Below are positions 35,107-45,372 of a stretch of DNA of 64,000 bases, piece after piece; the stretch's first letter is position 1; each line of letters begins with the position of its first letter. The stretch is from Gammaproteobacteria bacterium (GTDB lineage Bacteria > Pseudomonadota > Gammaproteobacteria > DSM-16500). The stretch is from positions 62,001-126,000 of the forward strand of contig JAJPJI010000026.1 of NCBI GenBank assembly GCA_021324305.1, read 5' to 3'. The notes under the pieces were generated by a model. That model saw nothing but the letters and a program-made list of their open reading frames with translations. It was not told where the DNA came from and made no database searches. The position numbers were made by a program, and so were the translations under genes.

Positions 35107-36996
35107 ATGAGTGAATGGTCTATTCAACAAGCACGTGAAATGTATCACGTGGCACACTGGAGCGATGGTTTTTTTGATATTAGCGACAAGGGCACCGTAC
35201 AAGTCCATCCCAATGGCTTAAACGATCCGACCAATATCGATTTAAATGCACTGGCTCAATCAATCAGCGCTTCGGGAATCAGCTTTCCCATTCTGCTGCG
35301 TTTCACGGATATCCTGCGCAACCGCATTCAAACACTGAATGAAGCCTTCAATAATGCGATCAAAAGCCATGACTATCACGGCAAATACCTGAGCGCCTAT
35401 CCCATTAAAGTTAACCAGCAACGGCATGTCGTTGAATCCATCTTGCAAAACGGTAAAGCTCCGGTAGGCCTTGAAACTGGCAGTAAGCCGGAATTACTGG
35501 CAGCACTGGCCATGCACAACAAAAATATGCCGGTTATCATTTGCAATGGCTACAAAGACCGGGAATATATCCGCCTGGCGTTAATAGGCCAGCGTCTCGG
35601 ACATCAGGTTTTTATCATTCTCGAAAAATTTTCTGAGCTCAGCCTCGCGCTGGAAGAAGCGGACAAACTGAACATCGAACCCTGTCTTGGCGTCCGGGTA
35701 AGACTTACATCCGTAGGTGCAGGCAAATGGCAGGAATCCGGCGGCGAAAAATCCAAATTCGGTTTTTCAGCTCCGCAGCTATTGCAGGTCGTGGAAACAC
35801 TACGTGCAAAAAACCGTCTGCATCTATTACGGGTACTGCATTTCTTCATGGGTTCCCAGCTCGCCAATATTGCAGATATTCAGCGCGGCATGCATGAAGG
35901 TGTTCGTTATTATGAAACATTGCGCAAGCTGGGCGCGCCCATAGACACTATTGATGTTGGCGGCGGCCTGGGAATCGACTATGAAGGAACACGCTCACGC
36001 AGTTTTTGTTCCATGAATTACAGCATTCAGGAATATGCGAATAATGTTGTTTACACCATCTCTGACATGTGCAATCAGCATGATCTCCCGCATCCGCAAA
36101 TTGTCACCGAATCCGGCCGCGCGATTACCGCGCACCATGCCATGATCATCACCAATATCATTTCCACTGAGCCGCCATGCGAGACTGGCGACATAGTTCC
36201 TCCCGAAGACGACCAAATCCCGATCTTGCATGAATTCTGGCACAGCTACATCAATCTTTCAGAAAAAACAGCCCTTGAAAGCTATCATGATGCCTGTCAC
36301 TGGATGTCTGAAGTCCACACGATGTACATCCATGGTCTAGTGGACCTGAAAGAACGAGCTTATGCAGAACAGATATATTATGCCACTTGTTCCAAGCTGC
36401 GTAATGTACTCAAACCAAGCATTCGGGCACACCGGGAAATCATTGATGAACTTAACGAAAAGCTGGCGCACAAGTTTGTCTGCAATTTTTCGCTTTTCCA
36501 GTCATTGCCGGATGCATGGGCGATTAACCAGGTATTTCCCATCATTCCGCTTTCCGGACTGGATATTCAACCCACTCTACGGGGCATATTGCATGACATT
36601 ACTTGCGATTCAGATGGACGAATCGATACCTACGTAAATAATTACGGACTGGAAAGCACATTGCCGCTCACGCCGCATGATCCGGATAAACCCTATCTGA
36701 TAGGGATTTTTCTGGTAGGAGCCTATCAGGAAATTCTTGGTGACATGCATAATCTGTTTGGCGATACAAATTCAATTCACCTTGAATTGCTTCCAGACGG
36801 CGGTTATCAATTAACCAACGCAATGGAGGGTGACACGGTTGAGTCATCACTGCGTTATGTTGATTTCAATAGCAACGACTTATTGCAATCCTATCGCAGC
36901 CAACTGGAATCCGCCAAATTATCGCCAGCGGAATGTGAGGAATTTCTTTCTGATCTATCCGTTGGCCTGAAAGGCTATACGTATTTTGAGGAATAA
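35107..36996 (+). CDS. speA: SpeA, biosynthetic arginine decarboxylase
   Basis: 629 residues, the usual SpeA size, from ATG 35107 (a GTG three codons earlier is an alternative; AGGT lies upstream). The PLP-binding lysine is in SAYPIKVNQQ (K about residue 101). Other family motifs are GLETGSKPELLAAL, the glycine loop DVGGGLGIDYEGT and VTESGRAITAHHA. It turns arginine into agmatine and CO2. SpeB starts 2 bases after its stop, and the deoxyhypusine-synthase-like gene precedes it beyond a strong hairpin. Confidence 0.95.
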   Translation: MSEWSIQQAREMYHVAHWSDGFFDISDKGTVQVHPNGLNDPTNIDLNALAQSISASGISFPILLRFTDILRNRIQTLNEAFNNAIKSHDYHGKYLSAYPIKVNQQRHVVESILQNGKAPVGLETGSKPELLAALAMHNKNMPVIICNGYKDREYIRLALIGQRLGHQVFIILEKFSELSLALEEADKLNIEPCLGVRVRLTSVGAGKWQESGGEKSKFGFSAPQLLQVVETLRAKNRLHLLRVLHFFMGSQLANIADIQRGMHEGVRYYETLRKLGAPIDTIDVGGGLGIDYEGTRSRSFCSMNYSIQEYANNVVYTISDMCNQHDLPHPQIVTESGRAITAHHAMIITNIISTEPPCETGDIVPPEDDQIPILHEFWHSYINLSEKTALESYHDACHWMSEVHTMYIHGLVDLKERAYAEQIYYATCSKLRNVLKPSIRAHREIIDELNEKLAHKFVCNFSLFQSLPDAWAINQVFPIIPLSGLDIQPTLRGILHDITCDSDGRIDTYVNNYGLESTLPLTPHDPDKPYLIGIFLVGAYQEILGDMHNLFGDTNSIHLELLPDGGYQLTNAMEGDTVESSLRYVDFNSNDLLQSYRSQLESAKLSPAECEEFLSDLSVGLKGYTYFEE

Positions 36997-36997
36997 C

Positions 36998-38032
36998 ATG
37001 AATAATTTTGATCCTAACGCTGCCGCTGCCAAAGATTCAGGTATATTTGGACTTCCCTTTACGCTTGAGGATGCAAAGCTTGTGCTGTTACCAGTGCCAT
37101 GGGAAGTCACGACGTCTTATGGGGGCGGCACTTCACGCGGTCCGCAAGCCATTTTCGAAGCCAGCAAACAAGTCGATCTGTTTGACTACGACCTGGGGAA
37201 CTTCTATGAATCCGGAATCGCGATGACTGTTCTGTCACAAGAAATCCAGAACTGGAACACCAAGGCAAGAATGATGGCTGAAATTGTGATTGGCGCTGAC
37301 AGTAATACGCCCGAGGCCGCTATCCAGGCTGCCATACAGGAAGTTAACACCTATAGCCAGAAACTGAATCATTATGTTTATACGGAAACCAAAAAATTTC
37401 TGTCTCAGGGAAAAATGGTAGGCATTGTTGGTGGCGATCATTCCACGCCCTTTGGCGCCATTCAAGCATTTCTTGAGCACTATCCGCAGATGGGAATTCT
37501 TCATATTGACGCTCATGCTGACCTGAGGGATGCTTTTGAAGGTTTTGAACACTCCCATGCCTCTATCATGCATAATGTTATTTCCAGGACACCCCTCACA
37601 AAACTTGTGCAGGTTGGAATCCGTGATTTCTGCGAAGAAGAATACAATTTTATCCGGCTGCATCAATCCAGAATACAGACATTTTTTGATTCAGCCATTT
37701 TCGAGCAAAAAATGCATGGGAAAGGATGGTCCGCAATTTGTGATGAAATTATCCAGCAACTGCCTGGTGAAGTGTATATTTCATTTGATATTGACGGTCT
37801 TGATCCACGTTTTTGTCCTCATACAGGAACACCGGTTCCAGGCGGCCTCGATTTCCAGGAAGCACTTTATCTGATTAAAAAAGTTACGCAATCGGGACGT
37901 AAGGTAATCGGCTTTGACCTTAACGAAGTTTCACCCGGGACTGACAACACAGAAGAAAACTCAGAGTGGGATGCCAATGTAGGCGCCCGCCTGCTTTATA
38001 AGCTGTGCGGCTACACGCTCCTGAATACCTGA
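36998..38032 (+). CDS. speB: SpeB, agmatinase-family ureohydrolase
   Basis: 344 residues from ATG 36998, with GAGGA 6 bases upstream formed by the end of speA. The binuclear manganese site is intact: GGDHS (about residue 145), DAHADL (about 171) and SFDIDGLDP (about 265). The N-terminus has GGGTSRGPQAIFEAS. Agmatinase releases urea to give putrescine, directly continuing the SpeA reaction. A region of about 40 residues (near 85-125) between the first strand and GGDHS is longer than in short agmatinases, so a related guanidino-acid hydrolase cannot be excluded; the context favours agmatine. Confidence 0.88.
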   Translation: MNNFDPNAAAAKDSGIFGLPFTLEDAKLVLLPVPWEVTTSYGGGTSRGPQAIFEASKQVDLFDYDLGNFYESGIAMTVLSQEIQNWNTKARMMAEIVIGADSNTPEAAIQAAIQEVNTYSQKLNHYVYTETKKFLSQGKMVGIVGGDHSTPFGAIQAFLEHYPQMGILHIDAHADLRDAFEGFEHSHASIMHNVISRTPLTKLVQVGIRDFCEEEYNFIRLHQSRIQTFFDSAIFEQKMHGKGWSAICDEIIQQLPGEVYISFDIDGLDPRFCPHTGTPVPGGLDFQEALYLIKKVTQSGRKVIGFDLNEVSPGTDNTEENSEWDANVGARLLYKLCGYTLLNT

Positions 38033-38038
38033 GCAATA

Positions 38039-38073
38039 GAGCGTATCAGTATCAGCCCGACGCTGATACGCTC
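38039..38073 (+). terminator. Hairpin terminator after speB
   Basis: GAGCGTATCAG (38039-38049) pairs perfectly with CTGATACGCTC (38063-38073), 13-base loop, 6 bases after the speB stop. The T run is missing (AGAAATAATCC follows), so it may stop transcription only partly or protect the 3' end. Confidence 0.5.
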
Positions 38074-38110
38074 AGAAATAATCCTCCTGATAGACGATTG
38101 CCAAATGGCT

Positions 38111-38139
38111 TTGGAGTCTGTTTTCTGTCTTGATATAAT
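38111..38139 (+). promoter_or_regulatory. Candidate promoter of aas, extended -10
   Basis: TGATATAAT at 38131-38139 is a perfect extended -10, the same nine bases as upstream of pilA. TTGGAG at 38111-38116 is 17 bases before TATAAT and matches the first three -35 bases. The start codon is about 53 bases downstream. Confidence 0.55.
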
Positions 38140-38191
38140 TTAAAAATTATATTAATAAGACAAACAGATTCCACAAACCAGAGAACTATAA

Positions 38192-41100
38192 ATGGCAATT
38201 AATCAACTCAACCTGTTAAAAGTAAATCGATTCTTACCATTATTTCTGACTCAATTTTTCGGCGCATTTAACGATAACGTATTTAAAAATGCTTTGGTTA
38301 TCCTGATTACGTACCAACTTTCCAGCAGTTATAAATTAAATGCTGAAATATTAATTACTATCGCCGCTGGAATTTTCATTCTGCCATTTTTCCTGTTCTC
38401 AGCTACAGCTGGTCAAATTGCAGACAAATTTGAAAAATCCAGACTTATACGCTATACGAAGATGGCGGAAGTCTTGCTGATGGTACTCGCAAGCGTTGGG
38501 TTGTACACTCAAAGTATTTTTATGCTCATGTTTGTCCTGTTTTTGATCGGAACACAGGCAACCTTTTTTGGACCATTGAAATATTCCATCCTGCCTGATC
38601 ACCTTGGTACGAATGAATTAATTGCCGGTAACGCACTGCTCGAAACCGGAACTTTTGTTGCTATCCTCCTTGGCACGATTCTTGGTGGTATACTGGCTGG
38701 CTTTCAGATCGGCCCCACTCTTGTTTCGATTGCCACTATCATCATCGCTGTGATGGGCCTGTATTCAAGCCTTTTTATTCCACCTGCAAAGGTTGGCGCA
38801 GCCGATCTCAAAATCAGTACCAATTTTATTAACGAATCCCTAAAAATAGTCAATTACACATTTTCAAAGCGTGACTTGTATCTTTCCATACTGGGAATTT
38901 CATGGTTCTGGTTAATTGGCGCAACTTATCTTTCCCAGTTCCCCACCTATGCAAAAGATGTATTAGGTGCGCAATCATCGGTTGTGACCTTGTTTCTTAC
39001 TTTCTTCACGGCCGGAATCGGCATTGGCTCCATGTTCTGTAACCGTTTGCTCAAGGGCAAAATTAATGCCACCTATGTCCCTCTGGCAGCATTGGGCATG
39101 ACATTGTTTGCGATTGATCTCGTCATCTCCAGCGAACATGCGAAGACCCAGCCAGGCGAATTAATTACCATATGGCAATTTCTGTCACACCTGGCTAATT
39201 GGCATATCCTTTTTGACCTGTTATTGCTGGCAGCCTGTGGCGGTATTTACATCGTACCGCTATATGCCATTCTACAAAATGACAGCGAACCGTCACATCG
39301 CTCACGCGCAATCGCCAGCAACAATATCATGAATGCCTTGTTTATGGTGGTTGCCGCAGTCGCCACCAGTCTGATGCTGGCCATGCATTTCTCTGTGACC
39401 GCTGTCTTTATGGCGGTTGCCATCGCCAATCTGTTTGTCGCCATTTATATCTGTAATTTATTACCCGAAGAATTATTAAAATCATTCATGATCTGGATGT
39501 TCAAGACATTTTATCGGGTCGAAGTCAGAGGATTGGATAATTACTATAATGCCGGCAACCGTGTGCTTATTGTCTCCAATCATACCTCTTTCCTGGATGC
39601 CGCGCTGCTGGCAGCCTTTCTTCCTGACCGGCTGACGTTTGCCATTGATACTCATGTCGCACAGAAATGGTGGGTTAAACTGTTATTAAAACTGGTTAAC
39701 ACTTATCCGATTGATCCAACAAACCCGTTGGCAACCAAATCATTAATTGAATATCTGCGCATGAATCACCGCATCGTCATATTTCCTGAAGGCAGAATCA
39801 CAGTAACCGGTGCACTCATGAAGATTTATGAAGGTCCCGGACTGATTGCAGACAAGGCGGATGCCAAATTATTACCTATTCGTATCGATGGCGCGCAATT
39901 CACGCCATTTTCCTATCTCAGAGGCAAAGTTAAAATTCACTGGTTCCCCAAGATCACACTGACTATTCTGGAACCTAAATCCATTGATTTACCTGAATCC
40001 ATTACCGGCCGCGAACGCAGACAGCTTATCAGCGCAAAACTCTACGATATCATGTCTGATTCCATTTTCCTCAGCAGCAACATCACCGAAACAATATTTG
40101 AATCGCTTTTAAATGCATCCAGCATACATGGAAGCAGGCATCTCATACTCGAAGATATCGAGCGCAAGCCCATGTCATACCGAACGCTGATCATGAGCAG
40201 CATTGTGCTTGGGCGCATGATCGCGAAAACCACCAGCAAGGGAGAATATGTGGGTATTCTCCTGCCAAATGCCATCGCCAATGTAGTGACCTTCTTCGCA
40301 ATGCAAGCCTATCACCGTGTGCCAGCCATGCTGAATTTCAGCACCGGGTTACAGAATATCCTGTCTGCCTGTCACACAGCCCAAATCAGGTTTGTTTACA
40401 CATCCCGCCGGTTCATCGATGTGGCAGGACTGCAGTCTGAAGTTGATGCACTGACATCCAAAGGCATTAAAGTCATCTATCTTGAAGACGTGCGAAAACA
40501 GATTGGTCTGCCAAGAAAAATTGCGGGAAAACTCTGCGCATTTTTCCCGAAATACTACTACCATGTTACTAACGGCATTAACAGAAGTAATATAGATGAA
40601 TTTGCATCACTGCCCGCAGTCGTTTTATTTACATCCGGATCAGAAGGCACACCCAAAGGCGTGGTTTTAAGTCACAAAAACCTGCAATCGAACCGCTTCC
40701 AGTTGACAGCGCGCGTTGACTTCAATCCTTCCGACAAGGTATTTAACGCACTGCCCATGTTTCATTCTTTTGGCCTCAATAGTGCAACGTTGCTGCCTAT
40801 CATATCCGGGATGCGGGTATTCATGTATCCTTCGCCATTACATTATCGCATTGTTCCTGAACTATGTTATGACACAAATGCAACCCTGTTTTTTGGTACA
40901 GACACGTTTTTATCAAATTATGCCAAATACGCCCATCCTTATAATTTCTATAGCGTGAGATATGTTTTTGCTGGCGCGGAAAAATTACGCGATGAAACAC
41001 GCAAGCTATGGATGCAAAAATTTGGTATTCGCATTATGGAAGGATATGGAGCAACCGAAGCTTCGCCTGTCATTTCCGCAAACACATCCATGCAATACAA

Positions 41101-41671
41101 AATGGCTACCGTGGGACGCATACTTCCGGGCATGAATTATCAATTGCATGCCGTTGAAGGAATCAGTGACGGTGCTCGCCTTGTTGTATCGGGACCCAAT
41201 ATCATGCTCGGTTATCTATTTTTCAATGAACCAGGAAAGATTGTCCCTCCGCATAATGGATGGCATGATACGGGAGATATTGTGGCAGTAGACGACGAAG
41301 GATATATCACAATTAAAGGCCGGGCAAAACGGTTTGCAAAAATTGCCGGCGAAATGGTCTCACTCACTGCAGTTGAAGAGGAAATCTATTCATTATGGCC
41401 GCAATATCAGCATGCAATATTATGTAAACCTGATCCGCGCAAAGGCGAGCAAATTGTCCTAGTGACAAACTATAAAACAGCTGAAATCAATTATTTAATT
41501 GAACATTTCAAGCATCGCGGCTTGCCGGAAATCAGTCTGCCAAGAAAAATTCTTATCATGCCAAAATTACCCGTTCTTGGCAGCGGCAAGATCGATTACC
41601 AGGCAGTCAAGGTAATTGTTGAAGAAATTGGCGAAGAAAAGCCGATTGATGAAAATGAAGAAGAATCATGA
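38192..41671 (+). CDS. aas: Aas-type fusion: LplT transporter + PlsC acyltransferase + acyl-ACP synthetase
   Basis: 1159 residues in three parts. Residues about 1-415 form a 12-helix MFS lysophospholipid flippase like LplT (FLTQFFGAFNDNVFKNALVI). Residues about 430-620 form a PlsC acyltransferase with the HX4D motif SNHTSFLDAAL (about 462) and FPEGR (about 531). Residues about 640-1150 form an AMP-binding acyl-ACP synthetase with LFTSGSEGTPKGVVLSH (about 813), GYGATEASPVIS and GWHDTGDI. In E. coli LplT and Aas are separate proteins that import and reacylate lysophosphatidylethanolamine at the inner membrane; the three-part fusion is known in other proteobacteria. It is a single-gene unit flanked by hairpins. 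Confidence 0.92.
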   Translation: MAINQLNLLKVNRFLPLFLTQFFGAFNDNVFKNALVILITYQLSSSYKLNAEILITIAAGIFILPFFLFSATAGQIADKFEKSRLIRYTKMAEVLLMVLASVGLYTQSIFMLMFVLFLIGTQATFFGPLKYSILPDHLGTNELIAGNALLETGTFVAILLGTILGGILAGFQIGPTLVSIATIIIAVMGLYSSLFIPPAKVGAADLKISTNFINESLKIVNYTFSKRDLYLSILGISWFWLIGATYLSQFPTYAKDVLGAQSSVVTLFLTFFTAGIGIGSMFCNRLLKGKINATYVPLAALGMTLFAIDLVISSEHAKTQPGELITIWQFLSHLANWHILFDLLLLAACGGIYIVPLYAILQNDSEPSHRSRAIASNNIMNALFMVVAAVATSLMLAMHFSVTAVFMAVAIANLFVAIYICNLLPEELLKSFMIWMFKTFYRVEVRGLDNYYNAGNRVLIVSNHTSFLDAALLAAFLPDRLTFAIDTHVAQKWWVKLLLKLVNTYPIDPTNPLATKSLIEYLRMNHRIVIFPEGRITVTGALMKIYEGPGLIADKADAKLLPIRIDGAQFTPFSYLRGKVKIHWFPKITLTILEPKSIDLPESITGRERRQLISAKLYDIMSDSIFLSSNITETIFESLLNASSIHGSRHLILEDIERKPMSYRTLIMSSIVLGRMIAKTTSKGEYVGILLPNAIANVVTFFAMQAYHRVPAMLNFSTGLQNILSACHTAQIRFVYTSRRFIDVAGLQSEVDALTSKGIKVIYLEDVRKQIGLPRKIAGKLCAFFPKYYYHVTNGINRSNIDEFASLPAVVLFTSGSEGTPKGVVLSHKNLQSNRFQLTARVDFNPSDKVFNALPMFHSFGLNSATLLPIISGMRVFMYPSPLHYRIVPELCYDTNATLFFGTDTFLSNYAKYAHPYNFYSVRYVFAGAEKLRDETRKLWMQKFGIRIMEGYGATEASPVISANTSMQYKMATVGRILPGMNYQLHAVEGISDGARLVVSGPNIMLGYLFFNEPGKIVPPHNGWHDTGDIVAVDDEGYITIKGRAKRFAKIAGEMVSLTAVEEEIYSLWPQYQHAILCKPDPRKGEQIVLVTNYKTAEINYLIEHFKHRGLPEISLPRKILIMPKLPVLGSGKIDYQAVKVIVEEIGEEKPIDENEEES

Positions 41672-41690
41672 TCCGCTATATACACCGAAT

Positions 41691-41722
41691 CCCGCATGTC
41701 CTGAATAAATCAGGACGGCGGG
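41691..41722. terminator. Bidirectional hairpin between aas and the phasin-like gene
   Basis: CCCGC-AT-GTCCTGA (41691-41704) pairs with TCAGGAC-G-GCGGG (41710-41722), a 12-bp stem with a small internal loop and a 5-base AT-rich apical loop. It lies between convergent genes. No clear T run follows. Confidence 0.55.
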
Positions 41723-41757
41723 ACAACAGCATGGCAACGGTCATCAAGGATTGATCA

Positions 41758-42102
41758 TTATTCTTTTCTTTTGCTCTTTGCCCGGATTATACCGGTTGAT
41801 TTTTCTGTGGCGTCCTTGGCCATATCATCATATAATTGATTAACCTGCTCGAGAATATTGATCCAGACATCGCCCGCTTTTACAGCATAACTAATTGCTT
41901 CAAGCTGCCCCGCATTGAACAGCTTCATTTGCGTCACTAAAATATCACCCATCTTCCTGGCTTGCGTCAATTCTTCGAGCTGTCCCTTGTGTTTCGACCA
42001 ATTATTGATGGTGCCCATGTTAAGTTCTGCAAATTCAGCGGCAGGCTTGCTCAAGCATTGATATATTTTATTCCAGTGTTCCATGATTTCATTTTCCATC
42101 AT
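41758..42102 (-). CDS. Phasin-family protein
   Basis: About 114 residues from ATG 42102, with AAGGGAG 5 bases upstream; an earlier ATG in frame is part of that ribosome site. All-helical amphipathic protein with the phasin_2-like pattern WNKIYQCLSKPAAEFAELN, then MGDILVTQMKLFNAGQLEAI and VWINILEQVNQLYDD, ending in a basic tail KSKRKE. Phasins coat polyhydroxyalkanoate granules and regulate their size. No pha synthesis gene is nearby, so the function rests on sequence pattern only and other helical proteins are possible. Confidence 0.6.
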   Translation of the reverse strand: MMENEIMEHWNKIYQCLSKPAAEFAELNMGTINNWSKHKGQLEELTQARKMGDILVTQMKLFNAGQLEAISYAVKAGDVWINILEQVNQLYDDMAKDATEKSTGIIRAKSKRKE

Positions 42103-42274
42103 TCCATCTCCCTTCATTCCTGATGTTGCATTGCAACATTGAAAAGTCTAATCTCGATATGCAGCAAGGTCAAGGCAAAAAGTAATGACTGGCGGGCGTG
42201 CAGTGAGCTTTACTGGGCAATATTTTAGAATAACGCAGCCTGAATCTTGGCTGAACCTGAGCATGATGACGGCT

Positions 42275-45200
42275 CTAGGAAACTTCCGGCACTGTTTCAG
42301 GTTTCTCGCCCGCTGCTTTCGTGGACAAATCTTCAGCGAGCATCATATACATTGCTGGCACAACAAATAATGTAAACAGGGTACCAATCGCTATCCCGGT
42401 GGCAATAACCAAACCAATGTTGTAACGACTCTCTGCACCTGCACCAGATGCAAAAATTAGCGGAACAACCCCGATGACCATGGAAATTGATGTCATCAGA
42501 ATAGGACGCAGACGAATAGCGCCAGCCATTTGAACCGCTTCACGTTTTGATTTGCCCTGCAGCATCAGGTCATTGGCAAATTGCACGATCAAAATTCCAT
42601 TCTTGCTGATCAGACCGATCAAAGTCACCAACCCTACTTCGCTATAGATATTCAGTGTCGCCTTCCCTACACCCAGGCTGATAAAAATCATCGCGCCGCA
42701 AATCGACATTGGAACACTGATTAATACAATTAATGGATCACGAAAGCTTTCAAACAATGCCGCCAATGAGAGAAAAATAATAATGAGCGCGAAGAAAAAT
42801 GTGACAATCAATGCCGTACCTTCATGTATGTATTGCCGGGATTGGGAGGCGTAATCAATTGTGTAACCTTGAGGCAATACTTCATCAGCGATCGCTTTCA
42901 GCTTGTCCAGCGCCTGACCCATGGTAATGCCGGGAAACGCAACTGCTGAAATAGTGGTGGAATTCAGCTGTTGGAAATGATTAAGCGATTCGGGGACAAT
43001 TTCATTTTTCAGATGGGCAATGGTTGACAAGGGCACGGTGGAACCACTCGCCGTCGGGATATAATAATCCAGTGTTTGATGGGCATTAAGGCGGTCCTGC
43101 CTCAGCATTTGCGGTATGACCTGATAAGATCTGCCGGCGTAATTGAAGTAATTAATGTAGCCTTCGCTTAACGAGGCGCCAAGAACATTGGCGACATCCT
43201 GCATACTCAATCCCAATTCAGAAGCCTTGTCTCTATCCAGAACAATCGTCGTCTGGCTTTGATCAATTTTCAGATCGGAATCAATATACGCGAAAATCCC
43301 GCTCTCACGTGCCTTCGCAAGCACAGCTTGAGAAACATCATTGAGATTGTCAAACGTATCCGTTGTGGTAATCACAAACTGGATAGGAAGACCGCTGCCG
43401 CCGCCTGGCAAGGATGGCAATTGAAATGCGGCTATTTTGGCACCCGCGATTTTGTTTAACTGATCCTGAATCATTGGCTGTAACTGGTTTGTGGTACGTT
43501 TGCGCTCATCCCAGGGCTTGAGCACCATACCGATGATGCTGGTATTCAGGCCATTGCTGCCATCCACCTGGAAGGTATGGTCAGTTTCAGGATATTGCTG
43601 ATAAATTTTATTTACCTGATTTGCATAGAGCTGGGTTTGCGCCAAGGCTGCGTTGGCTGGTGCTGTTACCTGTGAAATGATGACACCCTGGTCTTCCTGC
43701 GGTGCAAGCTCGGAGTTTGACGAGGTAAAAAGAAAATAATTACTGGTTAATATGATAATCGCAAATACGGTAACAACCGGTAAATTATCCAGCGCGTCAT
43801 GCAGGGCAATTTCATAGCCACGCTGCAATTTGGCAAACAGCTTGTCTGCATACACTATGAAGCTGAATTTCTTTTCCTCTTTTGGCGACTCCAATAGCTT
43901 GGAACACATCATGGGTGAAAGTGTCAGCGCAATGACAGCGGACACAGTAACGGCGCCAGCCAAAGTGAAAGCGAATTCCGTAAACAATGTTCCCGTCAAT
44001 CCACCCATGAATCCGATTGGTAAATAAACGGCAATCAATACCACAGTGGTAGCAATAATCGGACCGACTAACTCACGAATCCCTATCAAGGCTGCCTCGA
44101 ATGCCGTTTTCCCTTCTTCCATATGCCGCTGCGCATTCTCGACAACGACAATCGCATCGTCCACCACGAGACCAATAGCAAGAACCAGCGCCAGCAACGT
44201 CAAAAGATTGATTGAATATCCAAGCACCAGCATGATGAAAAACGTGCCGATGAGTGATAATGGAATCGCGACAATCGGTATGCTGACCGAATGCAATGAT
44301 CCCAAAAATATGTAAATGACCACTGTCACAATGATAAATGCTTCAATTAATGTTCGGATGACTTCATAGATTGAACTGCTGACGAACTTACTGGAGTCAT
44401 AGACGATATTCGCCTTCAGTCCTTGAGGCAATTGCTCCTGAATGGAAGGGAACATTCTTCTGACATCATCGATCACTGTCAGCAAATTTGCCGATGGTGC
44501 AACCTTGATACCTACATAAACCGCTGTCCTGCCGTCAAAACTGACGGCATAATTGTAGTTTTGAGCACCCAGGCTGACGTTGGCCACATCACCCAAGCGA
44601 ATGATGGCACCATTTTGCTGCTTGATAACCATCTTGCGAAATTGATCGACGTTGACAAGACTGGTATCGGCAGTCAGATTGCGAATAAACATTTGTCCAT
44701 CCGTGCGTCCGGCCGCGGAAATAAAATCGTTATTGGCTAACGCGGTCGCTACCTCTGATGGTGACACGCCATACCCTGCCAGTTTCACGGGATCCAGCCA
44801 TGCACGCAATGCAAATGTCTGTCCGCCCAGAATTTCCGCGGTTTGCACACCATTAATTGCCTGTAATTTCGGCTGGACCACACGGATCAGGTAATCGGTA
44901 ATTTTGTTTAATGGCAATTGATCGCTATAGAAACCGATATACATGGCATCGATTGTTTCACCAACAGCGACAGTAATGACTGGTAATTGCGCGCTCTTTG
45001 GCAACTGGTTCAGAACAGCATTGACTTTGGTGCTCACATCAGATACCGCTTTTAATGGATCATAGTTCAGCAGCAAATTGACATTAATGGTACTTGTGCC
45101 GGGCGTACTGCTGGATGTCATGTAATCAATGCCATTCGCCTGGGCAATGGAATTCTCCAATGGCGTCGTGATAAATCCTGCAATGACATCAGGATCGGCG

Positions 45201-45358
45201 CCAGTGTAGGCCGTTGTGACGGTTACAACAGCATTTTCTGTGAAGGGATATTGCATAATGGGCAGCGAACCTATTGAACGCATCCCCAGTACCAGGATCG
45301 TGAGGCTGATCACTGTGGCAAGTACTGGTCTTTTAATAAATAGGTCCGTAAAGTGCAT
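42275..45358 (-). CDS. RND multidrug efflux pump, HAE-1 inner-membrane subunit
   Basis: 1027 residues from ATG 45358, with AGGA about 8 bases upstream. Classic AcrB/MexB layout: N-terminal FTDLFIKRPVLATVISLTIL, two large periplasmic loops, twelve membrane helices, and the proton-relay aspartates in GLVVDDAIVVVEN (about residue 400). PMMCSKLLESP and GLISKNGILIVQFAND are also present. Specificity cannot be told; the sequence is closer to the MexB/MdtC-like HAE-1 group than to metal-exporting HME pumps, which carry a charged motif in helix 4. It forms a three-gene operon with the adaptor and outer-membrane factor upstream on the same strand. Confidence 0.93.
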   Translation of the reverse strand: MHFTDLFIKRPVLATVISLTILVLGMRSIGSLPIMQYPFTENAVVTVTTAYTGADPDVIAGFITTPLENSIAQANGIDYMTSSSTPGTSTINVNLLLNYDPLKAVSDVSTKVNAVLNQLPKSAQLPVITVAVGETIDAMYIGFYSDQLPLNKITDYLIRVVQPKLQAINGVQTAEILGGQTFALRAWLDPVKLAGYGVSPSEVATALANNDFISAAGRTDGQMFIRNLTADTSLVNVDQFRKMVIKQQNGAIIRLGDVANVSLGAQNYNYAVSFDGRTAVYVGIKVAPSANLLTVIDDVRRMFPSIQEQLPQGLKANIVYDSSKFVSSSIYEVIRTLIEAFIIVTVVIYIFLGSLHSVSIPIVAIPLSLIGTFFIMLVLGYSINLLTLLALVLAIGLVVDDAIVVVENAQRHMEEGKTAFEAALIGIRELVGPIIATTVVLIAVYLPIGFMGGLTGTLFTEFAFTLAGAVTVSAVIALTLSPMMCSKLLESPKEEKKFSFIVYADKLFAKLQRGYEIALHDALDNLPVVTVFAIIILTSNYFLFTSSNSELAPQEDQGVIISQVTAPANAALAQTQLYANQVNKIYQQYPETDHTFQVDGSNGLNTSIIGMVLKPWDERKRTTNQLQPMIQDQLNKIAGAKIAAFQLPSLPGGGSGLPIQFVITTTDTFDNLNDVSQAVLAKARESGIFAYIDSDLKIDQSQTTIVLDRDKASELGLSMQDVANVLGASLSEGYINYFNYAGRSYQVIPQMLRQDRLNAHQTLDYYIPTASGSTVPLSTIAHLKNEIVPESLNHFQQLNSTTISAVAFPGITMGQALDKLKAIADEVLPQGYTIDYASQSRQYIHEGTALIVTFFFALIIIFLSLAALFESFRDPLIVLISVPMSICGAMIFISLGVGKATLNIYSEVGLVTLIGLISKNGILIVQFANDLMLQGKSKREAVQMAGAIRLRPILMTSISMVIGVVPLIFASGAGAESRYNIGLVIATGIAIGTLFTLFVVPAMYMMLAEDLSTKAAGEKPETVPEVS

Positions 45359-45372
45359 TGTCAATCCTTGAG

